From NCBI GenBank assembly GCA_022749755.1, contig CM040440.1, positions 5,443,269 through 5,507,268 of the forward strand: a stretch of 64,000 bases of DNA. Direction: 5' to 3'. This document shows positions 25,860 through 38,560 of the stretch, piece by piece (within the stretch, counting starts at the first letter, position 1; each line of letters starts with the position of its first letter). The translations under genes and the position numbers were made by a program. A model generated the notes under the pieces. That model was not told the DNA's origin. It saw only the letters and a program-made list of their open reading frames with translations, and did not search any database. This stretch comes from Azadirachta indica (lineage: Eukaryota > Streptophyta > Magnoliopsida > Sapindales > Meliaceae).

Positions 25860-28800
25860 TTAGTTAATTAAGAGATAATATTTTTTTTAAAAAATATTAT
25901 GTCTTTACTGTTGCAAAGTAAGATGATCAAATTATAAATGTGGTCGCTGTAGTTTAATAATATTGTTGTCATCACGGCATCATCATGACCTGATCATCTG
26001 GTTTTCCTAACACGCACTAAACATATACATACATATGTAGAATTCCATTGCAACCCAGCGTTGTTTACATACACTACCTAGCTGTTTAATTCTTCTCTAT
26101 ACCACAATATAAATACTGTTTGATTTTCCTAGCAGTTTTATAATTTTACAAATTTTGATTTCTTCATCAGTATTACAAAATTTTGCAATCAAATCCAATT
26201 CACACCAAAATAACGTGTAAATAAATGAGAAACTATAACTTAATACAACAGTAAAAATTAATATGAATTTGTCAACCACCTTTACGATATTGATATCCAT
26301 ACTTTTCATTTGAAGGGTATGAATTTAATTCCTTTCATCTACTAAGTGGAAGTCAATTTCTTTTTTAAGTTATAGCGGCCATTAATGTAGATTTTTAGGC
26401 GGTGTTAGACTAGATCAATTAAAATTAAAATTAAAATTTTAATTGTTATTATAATATTATTAATAAATTATAAATATAATTTTCAATTAACAAATAATAA
26501 TACAACTGCTACGTTGTTGTTTAAATTTTGGGTGAGGAAATGAAGCCCAAATTTGTTTCCATAAGTGTTTCACATTGAAAAAAAGCCCTTCTACGTTGCA
26601 AATGAAGGCCCAGATATACAAATACGAAACGACCGTAATGAGATGTGTGGTTGTAGAATTAAAACCTTTTTTTTTTTTAATTTTTTTTTTAAAAAAAAAG
26701 TTTTTAAATACTTCAGCTTAAAATTGGAGATTTGTATAAAAAAAATTGAATGTTGTACGAGAGTGAAACGCCAGAAGAGGCATGCTGTATGCAGGTGCGC
26801 CCGGAGGCTGTCTTTAAGTTTTAACAAAAGAATAGACAGAGATGGGCCAGATGGACGCCGAGCTAATCAATCGCTAGAAGGGCAGTGTAAGTACCACAAT
26901 TATTATATATCTATTCGATTATATGCCGATATAATCAGTTACGGTTGTAATCTCTGGTTTAGCAAAGATTGATATCAAAAAGCAAATTAGTGGGGTCAAT
27001 GAAACCAAAGGAAAGGATGTCTACCCTTTGATTAATTAGTTTCATTTTATCTTTAAGATGGCACGACAACAACATCATAATTAACTTGGAACCAAATTCT
27101 TCACCCCCCCCTAATAAATCCAGATATTTTGGGATAAAAAAGCAAATGCACTTTTGGTCTAAAAAGATATTCTCCCTTTACACATCAAAAGCTACCGAAG
27201 AAATCTCTTTTAGATTGGTTACTTGTACTTTCTTGGTCAATAAAATACAAAACTCCATATGATAGCTAGACGCTACATAGACTTAATACATATATACCAT
27301 ATGATAAAAGGTCATTAATTAATTAAATCTACAATTCGACGAAATAGTATATTGAAGAGATAATGAGTGAGATGTAATTGAACCAGATACTGTGATAAGA
27401 ATTATGGAATTAATGCATATTTAACAGGCCTAATTCCGCTTATTGATTTTATGTGGGATTTGGCTTTGAAAACCTTTGAAAAGAAAATATTAAACAAGTC
27501 ATGCGAGCATCGCCAACAAACAGCCCCACTTGTGACTGTGCGGGTGAACGAGTTGTCAATCAGGTAGAATATCTTATCCCATGACTTTTCAAACTTTTGC
27601 CTGTCTAGTACATGTCCCAGTAAAGCAAACCATCCCAACTTGCATATAATACGTAGAACACTACCGGTATTATTAAAGTATCATCCTCTTCGTCATAGTC
27701 TACTTCCAGCATTATTAATGGAATTAATACTCTCTGTCTGATTAATTCTCCTTCAGAATGAATCCACTTTGACTTTCACCTACTACTAGTTAACCAGCAT
27801 TATTAATCAATCAGGTACACTTACCACTTGCTTGGAGAAAGAGATCTCGCTACTTTCTGGTGCTTATCCTTGGAATGACTGTAGATAATAATGTTATATG
27901 AAAAGCAAACGTAAAAAGGATATATTGTAATGCGTGTACGATTGATCATCATATATTTGTGCATATCTTGTTTTACACTAAATTTGCTATGTACATATAC
28001 ATATGCATGAAAACTTGTGATAACGAAAAGTTGTTCTCTTATCTATTCTTGGAAAATGCTCTCTAATTAAAATGCATGCGAGAGCTCGATGGTGTTGAAA
28101 AGGACACTGTTCTTATCCTCCAACATAATTGATTAATATACCTTCTGATCAAATTATTAATTTTCACTTTCTAGTGCAACAATTTGAAGGAAAGACTCTG
28201 CTTCAATTTCACATGGCAACTTAAAAGATAAGAGAAGCTAGCATTCAACTTGTAGATCGAAATATGCCTTCTTACATAAAGACTGCCCAACAACCATGAT
28301 TTGGTTGACTCCGAATATTTATATATCTGCAAGTAATTAATTGAGAGTAAATATATTGTAAATCATCAGTATATATATATATATATATATATTGTATCTC
28401 TCTTTTAATTTCTTCATTCGGACCAAGCATGTTTGGTGGTCCTTACACTGCTTATTTTCAGTCCATTTCACACTAAAAGTGAAATTTACGAAGCCCTTTC
28501 AAAATGTACATATGTATTCTAAAGGGAGGATTGATGATGCACTGTAATGGGGCTAAAGCTTGACTCCGATCGGTCTGGCGTCAATATATATATTTTTATG
28601 CATCTCCAAAACGAAGCATATTTTAGTAAGAATAAGATGCGGCCCTTTTCAACAGAATTCTTCATTTATATATCCATATATCCATTTATCCAAAAAAGAG
28701 TAAATCTTTGTTCCTCTTTTTTGATTATGCAGATAGAAATTGATTTTTAGTGGCTGGCTATACTTTGGTCGAAGAGTACAGAAGAAGTTGCTTGAATATC

Positions 28801-29280
28801 ACTCAAATTTTTAACTGGTTAACATTCTCAAATAATGCTCTTCAAGTCTTTAATGAGAGGGATCCAGGTGTTCAGAAACCAATTTCTTTGCGGTTAGGTT
28901 TCACACTGTGCAGCCTAAATGATAATGGCCCTTGATTTTTCGAATGATATATTATTCTCTTAACCAGGGAGCTAGCTAGGCCTTTGCTACCCTAAAATAT
29001 TTAAGACTGTTCCCATTTTTGTTGCCACAGCAGCATTGTTTATACGGAATTCACAACAACTTATTGGTTCCAGTAGCATATACAGTTTATATATCACTCT
29101 CAGGAAAGCACTTAATAGCTGTTTAACACACAAATTTGGAATATGTCTAAACTATATAATACGGCTAGTCGAGATCTCCTAGATTTAAAAGTGATTATGC
29201 TTCCTCATATCTAGCAGAGGGACCACAACAAATTATCAAGATTCATACCTATCTATAAACCATAGAAAAAAAATCACCCA
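25860..29280. other. Intergenic, no supported gene
   Basis: Lies between the miR171 promoter and the gene at 29373. Open frames at 26565-26972 (+), 27402-27638 (-) and 28750-28935 (+) have no recognisable domain, no exon partners and partly low-complexity composition. An (AT)n run lies at 28368-28391. Confidence 0.5.
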
Positions 29281-29287
29281 AAAAACT

Positions 29288-29298
29288 CCTATAAATAG
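29288..29298 (+). promoter_or_regulatory. TATA box of the 29373 gene
   Basis: CTATAAATAG lies about 80 bases upstream of the ATG at 29373, which places a transcription start near 29320. The element is textbook quality and supports the small downstream frame as a real gene. Confidence 0.6.
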
Positions 29299-29372
29299 AC
29301 CCACTCTTGTTACAGAAATACTCGCCCACCTTTACTAATTAACATCAAATTTCATCTCATCAGTTTTGGAAA

Positions 29373-29756
29373 ATGGAGGCAAACCGCAAGCGCAGAGGGT
29401 TCATCAAGGGGAAGTTGATGCCATTCTATCGAGTAGCCAGCAAGTCTTCCCCGACAGTTCAATATAGCAGCAAGGTTAAGCCAAGCCAGTCTTCTCCTGC
29501 AGCTGCTTCGGTGGGTTATGTTATTGCTCAGACAAAGCCAAAGGTTTCGTTTATTGTACCAACTCATGATAATAATAATAATAATAATAACAACAATCGT
29601 GATAAGTTGAGCCAATTGGAAAAGTTGTATGGTGTTGTTGGAGATGAAAGTGTTGATAGCAAAGCTGCAAGCTACATCTCTTCTGTTCAGGAACGTTTTA
29701 AGCTTGAACGTGTTAACTCAGAACGAATGAAGTATCAAGACAACACTACGCATTAG
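29373..29756 (+). CDS. Small plant protein of unknown function with poly-Asn run
   Basis: Single-exon frame of 127 residues behind a good TATA box. The N-terminus is strongly basic (MEANRKRRGFIKGKLMPFYR). The middle is Ser/Pro/Lys-rich and likely disordered. Nine consecutive Asn residues lie at 67-75, encoded by an AAT microsatellite. The C-terminal part (about 78-121) is predicted to be helical and charged, with YISSVQERFKLERVNSERMK at 101-120. There is no signal peptide or membrane segment. I recognise the general type (short, basic, often stress-responsive plant protein) but not a named family, so no function is assigned. The ATG at 29373 is the first after the TATA box. Confidence 0.72.
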   Translation: MEANRKRRGFIKGKLMPFYRVASKSSPTVQYSSKVKPSQSSPAAASVGYVIAQTKPKVSFIVPTHDNNNNNNNNNRDKLSQLEKLYGVVGDESVDSKAASYISSVQERFKLERVNSERMKYQDNTTH

Positions 29757-29849
29757 AATTAATATTTAACCACCGTCGTCCTGGTATTAGGGATTGTTGC
29801 TGCTACCATTTGGTTTTTTAATAATTGAATTGCTCGTCATCTAGAAAGA

Positions 29850-31581
29850 TATAGCTAGGTTTACTTGTGGAGAGACCAAAGTCTAATTAATCAAGATCTT
29901 TGTATTTGTTTATATTTTAATTTTCCATAAGTATCTCTACTCCTAAATTAGCCCATGTGCTATTTATATATATGTTAAACCTTTGAGTTACTGTATGCGT
30001 ATGAAGTTCTACTTTGTTCAAGCGAGTGTATAAAATACCATCATTCTTCTTCATTTAACATGTTAATTTTATAATTAGCCTGTTTTAACACACACACACA
30101 CAAAAGAAACAAAAAAATTTAATGTTTTAGATCAATATAGAATTTCAACTGATTTACATGCATTTAGTTAACTACTGGTAAACCTTTTGATCGAATATGA
30201 CAGTAAAGGAAGAAACTGAGACTTGAAAATATTAACCTTAATTTATAAGAAATTGATCAATTTCCAGCATACAAAATTCAGTAGATCTCTGCAGCTTCTG
30301 GGACAAGCGTGCAATAATCTATCCAACAGTATTGTAGCTAGAAGAGAATAAGTATATATTCAGTGCATGTAATCAAGGTTAACAAGTCCACGCTAATTCA
30401 TTAATAAATTAAGTTAATTAATTAAGAACATGATTTTAATGTGAAGTAACTTTGTATGAAATGCATGTTAGGTTGGTCTACAAATATTCTCTTTTTCTTT
30501 GAATAAATCTACCAGCAAAGCTATGTATATAGAGGAATTAATAGAACCAGGTTAATTAAAATGAGTAAAAAGATTAAATTAATAGAATATCCGTTCCTTG
30601 AAGTAGAATAGAATTTCTCCCACAGATAATATGAGTGGACGGGTAAGGTAAGGTTCCCTTTTTATCAAAAGAGAAAAGAAGAGCGTGTATTGTGTGTTTT
30701 GTGGTTATTGCTTCACAGCCTAAAACGATGTTTTGGTATAAAGAATCTGAAAAAGTGTTGTGTTGTTTCATCTTCACTGCTATTGATTTGTAACAATATT
30801 TAAATTTATATTCATAAGCTTGAAGATCAAATTGATAATAATGAAATGCGAATTAATCATGTGTTAATTGTATTGTATATAATAAAATGTGACTTGTAAG
30901 TTAAATTTATTATTATTATATTTGTATTATTAAGTGGTCTGATATTCCCGCAACATCATCAAATTAATTATAGTAATTTATTGATCATATATATATATAT
31001 ATAAAAGATAAATCGAGAGTTTTATATTTTTATATGTATATTTTTATTATTTATAAATTATTGAATTTTATATATTTTTAATTGGTAAAATTGAATTAAC
31101 ACATATAATTAATATATTATAATTAATGTACATTTAAATTTAATCTTAATCGATAAAAATTATATAAATTTAATAATTTATAAATTAGTGTAATGTATGT
31201 GTAAAAAAATATAAGAATTTTGATATATATATATAGACCTTAATTAGAGAGATCAAGTGAAATTAATTGGGTAATTTTTTATTTTTAAAAAAATGGAATG
31301 AGATTCTTCATTGGCTATCCCTTTTAACTTTTAAACCATCAGTTGAAATTTCTGACATCCACTTAAATTTTTTAATGAAATCAGATTCTCTGTTGGAATC
31401 TTTTCCAATTTTTACTAATTTATTACAACACATGACACGCGTAGCTAAAATTTTTATTTCATTTCTCCATCTTACTACTTATTACATTTATCAATAATTG
31501 GTGAATTTAATAGTTAATAGGATAAAATAAAAACTTTAGCCACGTAAAGTATGGCGATTCCTCTCTCCTTCCCATATCCAT

Positions 31582-31617
<36 letters not shown>

Positions 31618-32280
31618 CACACGCGTGCGGAGGAAGGAGTTGAATTTTTTTTTAAGTTAGTGTTTATTCTTTTTGTCTTGAATATAAATATAATTAAAAT
31701 TTAAATTAAACTAAAATCTGAATTTAAATGATATATTTATTTTTTTATTTTAAATATTTAAATATAAATATTAAATTATTAATTTTTTAAAAATAAATAA
31801 TTTAAAATTAATATATTGACATATATATTCTAAAAAATTTTAAATTAATATATTAATTATTGACATATAAAAATATTAAATAATTAATTAAGAATATTAT
31901 TAACAAATAATAATTAAAATTTTTAAACGTTTATTCATTTAAATTTAAATTAAATTTTTTAAGTTAATTATATTTAAATATTTTTAATAAATATTTAAAT
32001 ATAAGTTAAAAAATAAATATTTTGCAGCTGCCTAAATAATTATAGTGAAATTTTTACTGAAAAAATAAACGGACCCTAATTATCGGATTAGATTTTTAAA
32101 GAATTCTCAATTGTCTGAGTCGGGCCATTAGAAATAGCCCAACAGGCCTATATGTTACTTTACAGTGAAGTAAGTGGCATGTGAAGTAACTTCAATTTGC
32201 CCACCAAATCCAAGTATCTGCATTCTTAGCCCAATAATAACTGCGTACGAACGTCCTCATCGCTACTGTTACTGCCTCAG
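29850..32280. other. Intergenic, AT-rich
   Basis: Holds the 3' UTR of the preceding gene, then AT-rich sequence with a (CA)n run near 30090-30102 and (AT)n at 30990-31003 and 31586-31611. No gene seen. GGGCCA and GCCCA motifs at about 32125-32240 may belong to the promoter of the next gene. Confidence 0.5.
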
Positions 32281-32399
32281 CATTCAATCATCTTCGTCCC
32301 CGTCCCCTGCATCCTCTCTTGCACGGTGATACTCAGCTAAATCAACCAAAAATAAGAGACGCAATCACAGTTATCTCTGTAACGCTAGCTGGCCAAACC

Positions 32400-33471
32400 A
32401 TGAGAGCAGCAGAAGAGCAGCATCAGCATCAGTCCAGCTTGTTCTATGAACTCTGCTACATGATCCTTCACATTCTAAAACCAATTCCAAGTCCTTATTT
32501 GCTTTCTAGACCATGTTCTTCTAGACAGCGTCTGAACTTCTTCTCACATGTCTCTCCGGCTGAGTTTGCTTTGCTTTTTCTCGGTGTCTCCCTGGCTTTG
32601 ATGCTCTTTGGTTCTATCACGTTTATCATTGGTTTCATTTTGATGCCTTGGGTTATTGGGTTGTTTTTTCTGTTTTATTTAGCCGGTTTCCTTTCTAGGC
32701 TATCAGAATTGGCTCAGTCCTTTTTTGGTTCGGGGGATTTACCTAGTAAAGCTTCTTCCTTTCTATGTTTTTTACTTGTTCCCTTTTGCATATATGACTG
32801 ATAATTTCAGACAGGCTTGTATTGTGATATTGACAAAAGATTGTGGTTTTTCCTTTCTTTCTTTCAATTCTTTTTCTTGTTTTCTTGGGTGAATAACTCT
32901 TGAATTAGAATTCTTTGTGGGTTTTCTGCGGATTGGCTTTTGTTATTTTTCATGATATTATGGGTTAGTTTTCTGTAACAAAGCGTGCACTATTTTTGGT
33001 TTATGATTTATTTGGTTATTTACACGAGTTGTCAGTATTGCTGGGTTCATTTTATTCATGAATCGGTGAAGGTTTAAGACTAAATCATTGCATGGTTGTG
33101 TGATTTGAGAGTTCGAATGGTTACTGTAGAGGGTGAGTGCATTTATAAGAATATAGTCCAGAACGGAAATTTTCTTCCTTGTATCTTTGTTCTTCCTGTT
33201 TAGGTTTTAAATTGTGGCATACCTGAAGCTTATAGATTTTAGGCCTTTTTTTGTGGCAATTATGTTGTTTGCTCTGCTAGTGGTGGTAAGGACTTGCATA
33301 CTTTTAGCCCTCTTAGACCACTTCTCTGCAACATTCTTTTTAAATGCTTAACTGAAAGTGTTATAGAACTTGTTTTTTGATTAAATATAAATTCTGACCG
33401 AAAATTGCAGAAATGGTTCCTACATTTTTTTTTCTCTCTTTCTTTTTTTTGCAGCCTCGAATTTGTCATGA
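32400..33471 (+). CDS. Small two-helix membrane protein of unknown function
   Basis: The ATG at 32400 opens a frame with a hydrophilic N-terminus (1-50) and a long hydrophobic region at 55-97 (FALLFLGVSLALMLFGS then FIIGFILMPWVIGLF) that fits two close membrane helices. The longer frame to 32319 starts with TTG and is not used. A donor at 32745/32746 (A|GTAAAG) and an acceptor at 33454/33455 (TTTTGCAG|CC) join in frame to a stop at 33469-33471, giving 120 residues ending in DLPTSNLS. Without splicing the frame runs to 32801 and ends in a different, Phe/Leu-rich tail. I prefer the spliced form because the acceptor has a strong pyrimidine tract, but both are possible. I do not recognise a named family. 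Confidence 0.62.
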
Positions 33472-34533
33472 AGCTGATAAACAGTTGAAGTGTACAAAAT
33501 CACAAAGAAGGAAACAGCCTTGAGGTTGGCTAGATCATGGACACGTAGTTTTCAATAGCCCAACGTCGATAAAATATGTTTCTCTCAAATCCGTGGCAAT
33601 GCAGAATTAACTGAACTTGGTTTGGGTTTTTGCAATTTCTTTTCTATTATAAATTCAGACATGTATTTTCCTGCAGCTTTAGTTGCAAGAATTTCCTCTC
33701 CCTCAAAGCTGTTTGCAGTTGTCTTAGTCAGTTTTGTGCTTGTGTAATTGTGTGTTGAATAGCTAAAATATTGTGTAATTGTGCTTTTGTCCAATCCACG
33801 AATCAGATTTGTTTGTAAACAATCCTGCATAAGCCAATTCCAAAATCCCGGAACATCCTAGATGAAAGTGTTTCAATTTTGTTACATATTTTATGCCAAT
33901 TCTAGCATACGCTTTTTGAATATAGGTTTGAATCAAGTAAGCTCCATCATTATGTAAAAATATATCGATGCATAGGTTACATATACACGATTGATCGGTG
34001 GTACTGGAAAACCACGTTGATCTCTTGTACTTGATTAGAACCTTACCGATAAGATTTTAGTTTTGTAGAGTATCTTGATCTCTTGTACATGATTAGAACC
34101 GTATGGTTTCAATCAAGTAAGCTCTATAATTATTTTGTTTGCTATGCTAGTGCTGGTAAGGACTTATCTTCTGCACACTCTTTTATAATACAATATTGCC
34201 CTGTGACTCAAAAAAGGCAATTATCACTGAGTACATGTACTGAATATAAACTATCAAACCGACTGTATGCCATATTCATCACTGCTAAGCATCATAAGAC
34301 AAAATTTCACACATAACAGATACTAAATTCAGATAACAAATTAACAATACAAGAAATAAAGATACGATTAACTACTTCAGATTGATATTCCTTCGATGAT
34401 GTAGTTTTTGTCTTACCGGATTAAAAAGGTCGCCAAATCAAGCGGCAAAAATCAGATCATCGGGGAAGAAACAAGCAACAGGAAGGAAAATAAAGGCAAG
34501 GCAAGGCAAGGCAACTGTAGCAAGTAGGCTGTA

Positions 34534-34743
34534 TTATCCTGTGTAGATATGAACGCCGATGGCGATAAGGAAAATGGTTATGAGGCCAAAGTAGATGATG
34601 GTGTGTACAAAGATGGAGACGCCACTGGTTTGCATGTTGGCAAACGCCACAACGCTGCCTTTGGCAGGGAGCTGGAACAACAGTCCCGGTGTCAACAACA
34701 CAAAGAGCACAGTGGCTATTACTACTGGCCCCCAATCTGCCAT
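34534..34743 (-). CDS. DUF3339 small membrane protein, copy 1
   Basis: Intronless, 69 residues. The family hallmarks are all present: MADWGPV at the start, PGLLFQLP at 19-26, a central TSGVSIFVH and a terminal IGVHIYTG. Two hydrophobic helices flank a short polar link (GSVVAFANMQ). DUF3339 is a plant-specific family of about 70 residues with no known biochemical role; members are probably ER or endomembrane proteins. The first of five copies in 5.6 kb. No frame damage. Start: the ATG giving the conserved MADWGPV. Confidence 0.9.
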   Translation of the reverse strand: MADWGPVVIATVLFVLLTPGLLFQLPAKGSVVAFANMQTSGVSIFVHTIIYFGLITIFLIAIGVHIYTG

Positions 34744-36133
34744 TTTCTTCTAAAGAGAGTCTTGAGAGATGTGAAGAGTAGATGATAAAGAGTAATAAAA
34801 GTTAAGAGGGAGCTTGTAGATGTGAAGAATTTAGGTGAGAGAGCTAAGTGAACCACTGAAAAATGGAAAGATGGAGTTGGCTTGACAGAGACAAAAGAAG
34901 GTGAATGGGGACAGAGAGAAGACTAAAGGGTGAAGAAAAGGTCCATGACCGGAAGATGGCATTGGATTCTACGTTCCTTTGACAATAACATCCCCCAGTG
35001 GCACAGTGTGGCATGTCTTGTCTTTCGGCCGGCTTTCACAGCTTATGTTTTGTAATTTCTGTAATGAAGAATGGGTTGATCTAAATGCTTTTGTTGCCGG
35101 GGATTTGGACTTGGCTCATCTGAGCCGAAATTTGGCCCAAAAGATGGATTTATAAGAGATTTTGGCCTGCTGGTACATATTTGAGCTAGGCTTCTTGGGG
35201 AGTAGGAAATGCCCTCTTGCACACGCTGAAGGGACGGATTTTGATTCTAAGTTAGCAGCTCAAATGGCAACACGATGAGATGGGTCATCACTTTGACGGA
35301 GCATAATTTTACATGAAACTTGTCAATTAATGACTTGCAGATAATCTCCCGTTGCATCATTACCTTGATTTTCTGTATCTTGTACCTTCTTCAACCCGAG
35401 TTTTTTTGACGTGCTTACCGAATTCTTAAAGGCAATACTAATAGTTCTGGTTAGATACCTAGATATGTTTAAGATCAAATGTAATAGATTTTTTACAGAA
35501 TGACAACGATATTATGCTTTGTCGGCAAAGGTTGAACAAAACTTAGACGAAGCTCTCTAATAGTGTTGGGGAAGAAAGCTTCTAAGGTGAAGCCATTAAG
35601 TAATTTATGGTCTTTCTACTTTGTGTATCTGCTTTTTGTTCGTGCCCATCTTCCCAAATACATGTAATTAGCTGTTTCAGAAACAAGGTAAACCAAACCG
35701 GAAAGCATTCCTAAAACAGCTAGCCCTAGCACCTCTTTTACATATAGCACCTGCTTTTTCTTGTTTTATCCTTAATGATATCTTCACTAAAGGTTCCCAC
35801 CTTGATCAATCTCTAAAAAGCATGTAAAAAGAAGTCTTCACTTGTACAATTATTGGTAGTTAATTTTTAAAGAATGTGTTTTCCCTTTTAATTTCCATAA
35901 AGCAAACCCACTAGTGTTTACATACCTTTCCTCACTTTAAACCTATATGTCTTCTTCCTCATTAAGTTTTGGATCCCCGTCTCCTTCATCACCAAGAAAA
36001 TTAATACATTCAGCCTTTACATAATAGGAATGTACGTCAGTTTCCTCCACAATTTTTTGATTAAGAAAAACTCCCTCTTCTTCATACATCTATCTTGAGA
36101 TACAGAAAAAGAAAGAGAGGAAGCAAGAAAAAG

Positions 36134-36346
36134 ATGGGAGCAGATTGGGGACCAGTCGTAGTCGCTGTGGGTTTGTTCATTCTTCTGTCACCAGGACTTC
36201 TTTTCCAGCTACCAGCAAGAACAAGGGTGGTAGAGTTTGGCAACATGTGTACCAGTGGAATTGCCATACTGGTTCATGCAATCATTTATTTCTGCATACT
36301 TACTATCTTGGTCGTTGCAATTGGCATCCATATACATGTCAATTGA
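36134..36346 (+). CDS. DUF3339 small membrane protein, copy 2
   Basis: Intronless, 70 residues, opposite in direction to copy 1 and transcribed divergently from it. It starts MGADWGPVVVAV, one residue longer than copies 1 and 3. It keeps PGLLFQLPAR, EFGNM and TSGIAILVH and ends IGIHIHVN, so the usual Tyr-Thr-Gly end is replaced. Two hydrophobic segments at about 8-26 and 45-68. An A-rich leader with purine runs precedes the ATG. Function unknown. Confidence 0.9.
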   Translation: MGADWGPVVVAVGLFILLSPGLLFQLPARTRVVEFGNMCTSGIAILVHAIIYFCILTILVVAIGIHIHVN

Positions 36347-37520
36347 TCCACCTATCCCATTCTTGGGATTGCCCCTTTTTTTTCATTTTTTTTTTCTTGT
36401 TCTTAACTTTCCCATTTGTCTTTCTTTTGCAGGCAAGTTGGGGGTTTCTGGTTTCAATTCTCTCCTTTTCTTTTTTCCGTTTTCTTTATAAGAGCTCCTT
36501 GTGAATTGTTGTATGCACAGTTGCCTCGTTTATTCCGTTGAAAATGAGAAGAAATGTATAATGAATTTTCTCGCAACATATGTTTGATAAGTTCCATAAG
36601 CAGTTCAGCCCGTCTAAGGTTTCTGAAATCGCTATGATTAATCCTGTAGTGATATTTATTTGCTGAATTGATGCTGGATGCTGTGATGCAGGATTTTATT
36701 GGTTTAATTCTATTCCATAGCAACCGCATCTTTAGACTGAAAATTTCTTCACCTTCCCATTTTTTTTTTTTTTCAAAAGAATAAGAATTAAACTAAAGCT
36801 ACTTTTTCCAACTTGATCCCAAGCAAGGTTGTGCCGAAAGGGGATAGATTTGCAATTTTTTAATGAAAATATTTTCCACTGACCGAAAATTCCAAATTCG
36901 ATTGATTCCAGGCACTACCTAACCACCATTCTTCCCCTTGGCCAAAGGCGGGCACCAATCTAGCTGTTTCTCAGGCATAAACTAAACCAGTAGGAAGAAG
37001 AGCATTTCCTTTTCTTCCAGAGCCGCCAAAACATTGGATGAATGGTGACAAAGAATTCAAGTAAATACCCATAAATGTATACGCCAGCTTATGAATCACA
37101 CACTTGAACTTGCATATATACATCAATGCTAGCTAGAGGGTGCAATGCAACCTAGAAAAATGAGCAATAAAAATTTGTAGTTCAAAGCCTTTGCAAGTGA
37201 ATGTAGAAATTTTAAAAAAGTTTCCTGGTCTCAGAGTACACACGTCTCAATGTTTAACTAATTGCTTCAAAATTAAGTTAGATGTAAAAAGTAGACAAAA
37301 TCGAAGAAAGTAAAGATGGTAAAATCAGTCTTCAATCTCTTCCTGCTTTTCTTAAGCTTAAAGGATGCATAATTACAGGCTTGTTCTCACCCATTTGAAA
37401 ATTATTCAAACAAGTACCAAAAACAACATCCCCATATTCAGATCTGTGCATAAAATTAGTACCAAAACCAAAAAGAATCTCCTCACAGACCTTGGAGAAA
37501 GATGCATACCAATCACCGGT

Positions 37521-37730
37521 TCAGCCGGTGTAGACATGAACGTGGACAGCCAAGATGAGGATAGCATAGAGAGTGAAAAAGATAAGAGTGTGAACAGCAA
37601 TAGCCTTGCCGTTGGTCTTCATGCTACCAAACTCCAACCGGCGGTTGTTTCCCGGTAACTGAAACAGAAGTCCCGGTTGCAGCAATACAAACAGCACCAC
37701 CCCGATTAGCACTGGACCCCAGTCAGCCAT
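37521..37730 (-). CDS. DUF3339 small membrane protein, copy 3
   Basis: Intronless, 69 residues, convergent with copy 2. It begins MADWGPVLIGVVLF and contains PGLLFQLPGNNRRLEFGSM, then a central TNGKAIAVH, and ends HVHVYTG. The TSG of other copies is TNG here, and the loop is more basic. Two hydrophobic segments flank it. Two ACGTG elements lie about 190-210 bases upstream of its start codon. Function unknown. Confidence 0.9.
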   Translation of the reverse strand: MADWGPVLIGVVLFVLLQPGLLFQLPGNNRRLEFGSMKTNGKAIAVHTLIFFTLYAILILAVHVHVYTG

Positions 37731-37917
37731 TGCTCAAAGGCTTGTACAGTTAACTTACAAAGCGATCAATTGAGCGGATAAAAATGGTAGCTTTGTAAGG
37801 AGGGTATCGGTGAAAGTTTGCTTTAAGAGTGGAAGTGACATTAGTGGAATAATTAAAATTTTGTAAGCACAAGAAAGACATTACAGTCCCTTGCGGGCGC
37901 GGGTTGTCTGCTGTTGG

Positions 37918-37941
37918 AGCACGTGAACAAGGCCACGTGTC
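37918..37941 (-). promoter_or_regulatory. Paired ACGTG elements (G-box/ABRE-like) upstream of DUF3339 copy 3
   Basis: GCACGTGAAC and GCCACGTGTCG occur about 10 bases apart. The second contains the ABRE core ACGTGTC. A pair of such elements is the classic arrangement of ABA-responsive promoters. This suggests ABA or stress control of copy 3 but does not prove it. Confidence 0.45.
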
Positions 37942-38560
37942 GATGAGATTTCGTCCCTGCTCGTTTATTTTGATGAGATGAGGCATTTAGTCAATTTAAA
38001 ATTACTGGTTTACCCATTAGAAAACAAATTTTTTTTGTGATGCGTTTTTTCGTAAAGAAATGTAAATAAAGATGCAGAGAAGGAGACGATGGACCCATAA
38101 TCTTTTTTTTTGACTAATAGTTCTAATTAGTTCCTTAATTAATTATTGATCTCTTTTGAAAAAGCTCATAAAAGTAATCAAAACAGTAGTTTGAAAAATG
38201 AATGGTGATGAAGCAATAAGCACCAACCACTAGCTGCTATTTGGTTACTGCATATTTTATTGCAAAAGCCCATCATTTAAGCAATTATGCTCGACAATGA
38301 TATACAGAAAATAATGCTCTGCCTTGTCCCAACGAAGCAACAACATTATTAAAAGAAGCATAAAGTTTACAATTGATGACCATTTTATATCTTTATGGGA
38401 TTCCTATTTCTTTCCCCAACGGACCTGACCAATAGTTTAGCATAGAATATAGCCTTTTCTTTATATGCCTGCTTCAATATTATTCATTCTCTTGTGTCAA
38501 CATTTTTGAGCTTTGAAGAGCTGAATTGGGAAGTTTTTGAGACAATTGGTGAAGATCAGG

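Noticed and set aside
26565..26972. 135-residue open frame on the plus strand
   Set aside because: Contains poly-Phe/poly-Lys from T/A runs, no domain, no exon partners, and overlaps an equally long frame on the other strand.
27402..27638. 78-residue frame on the minus strand
   Set aside because: No recognisable motif, no promoter or splice support; length is expected by chance.
32319..32399. Longer N-terminus for the membrane protein at 32400
   Set aside because: The frame opens with TTG. The first ATG is at 32400, and the upstream part does not look like protein.
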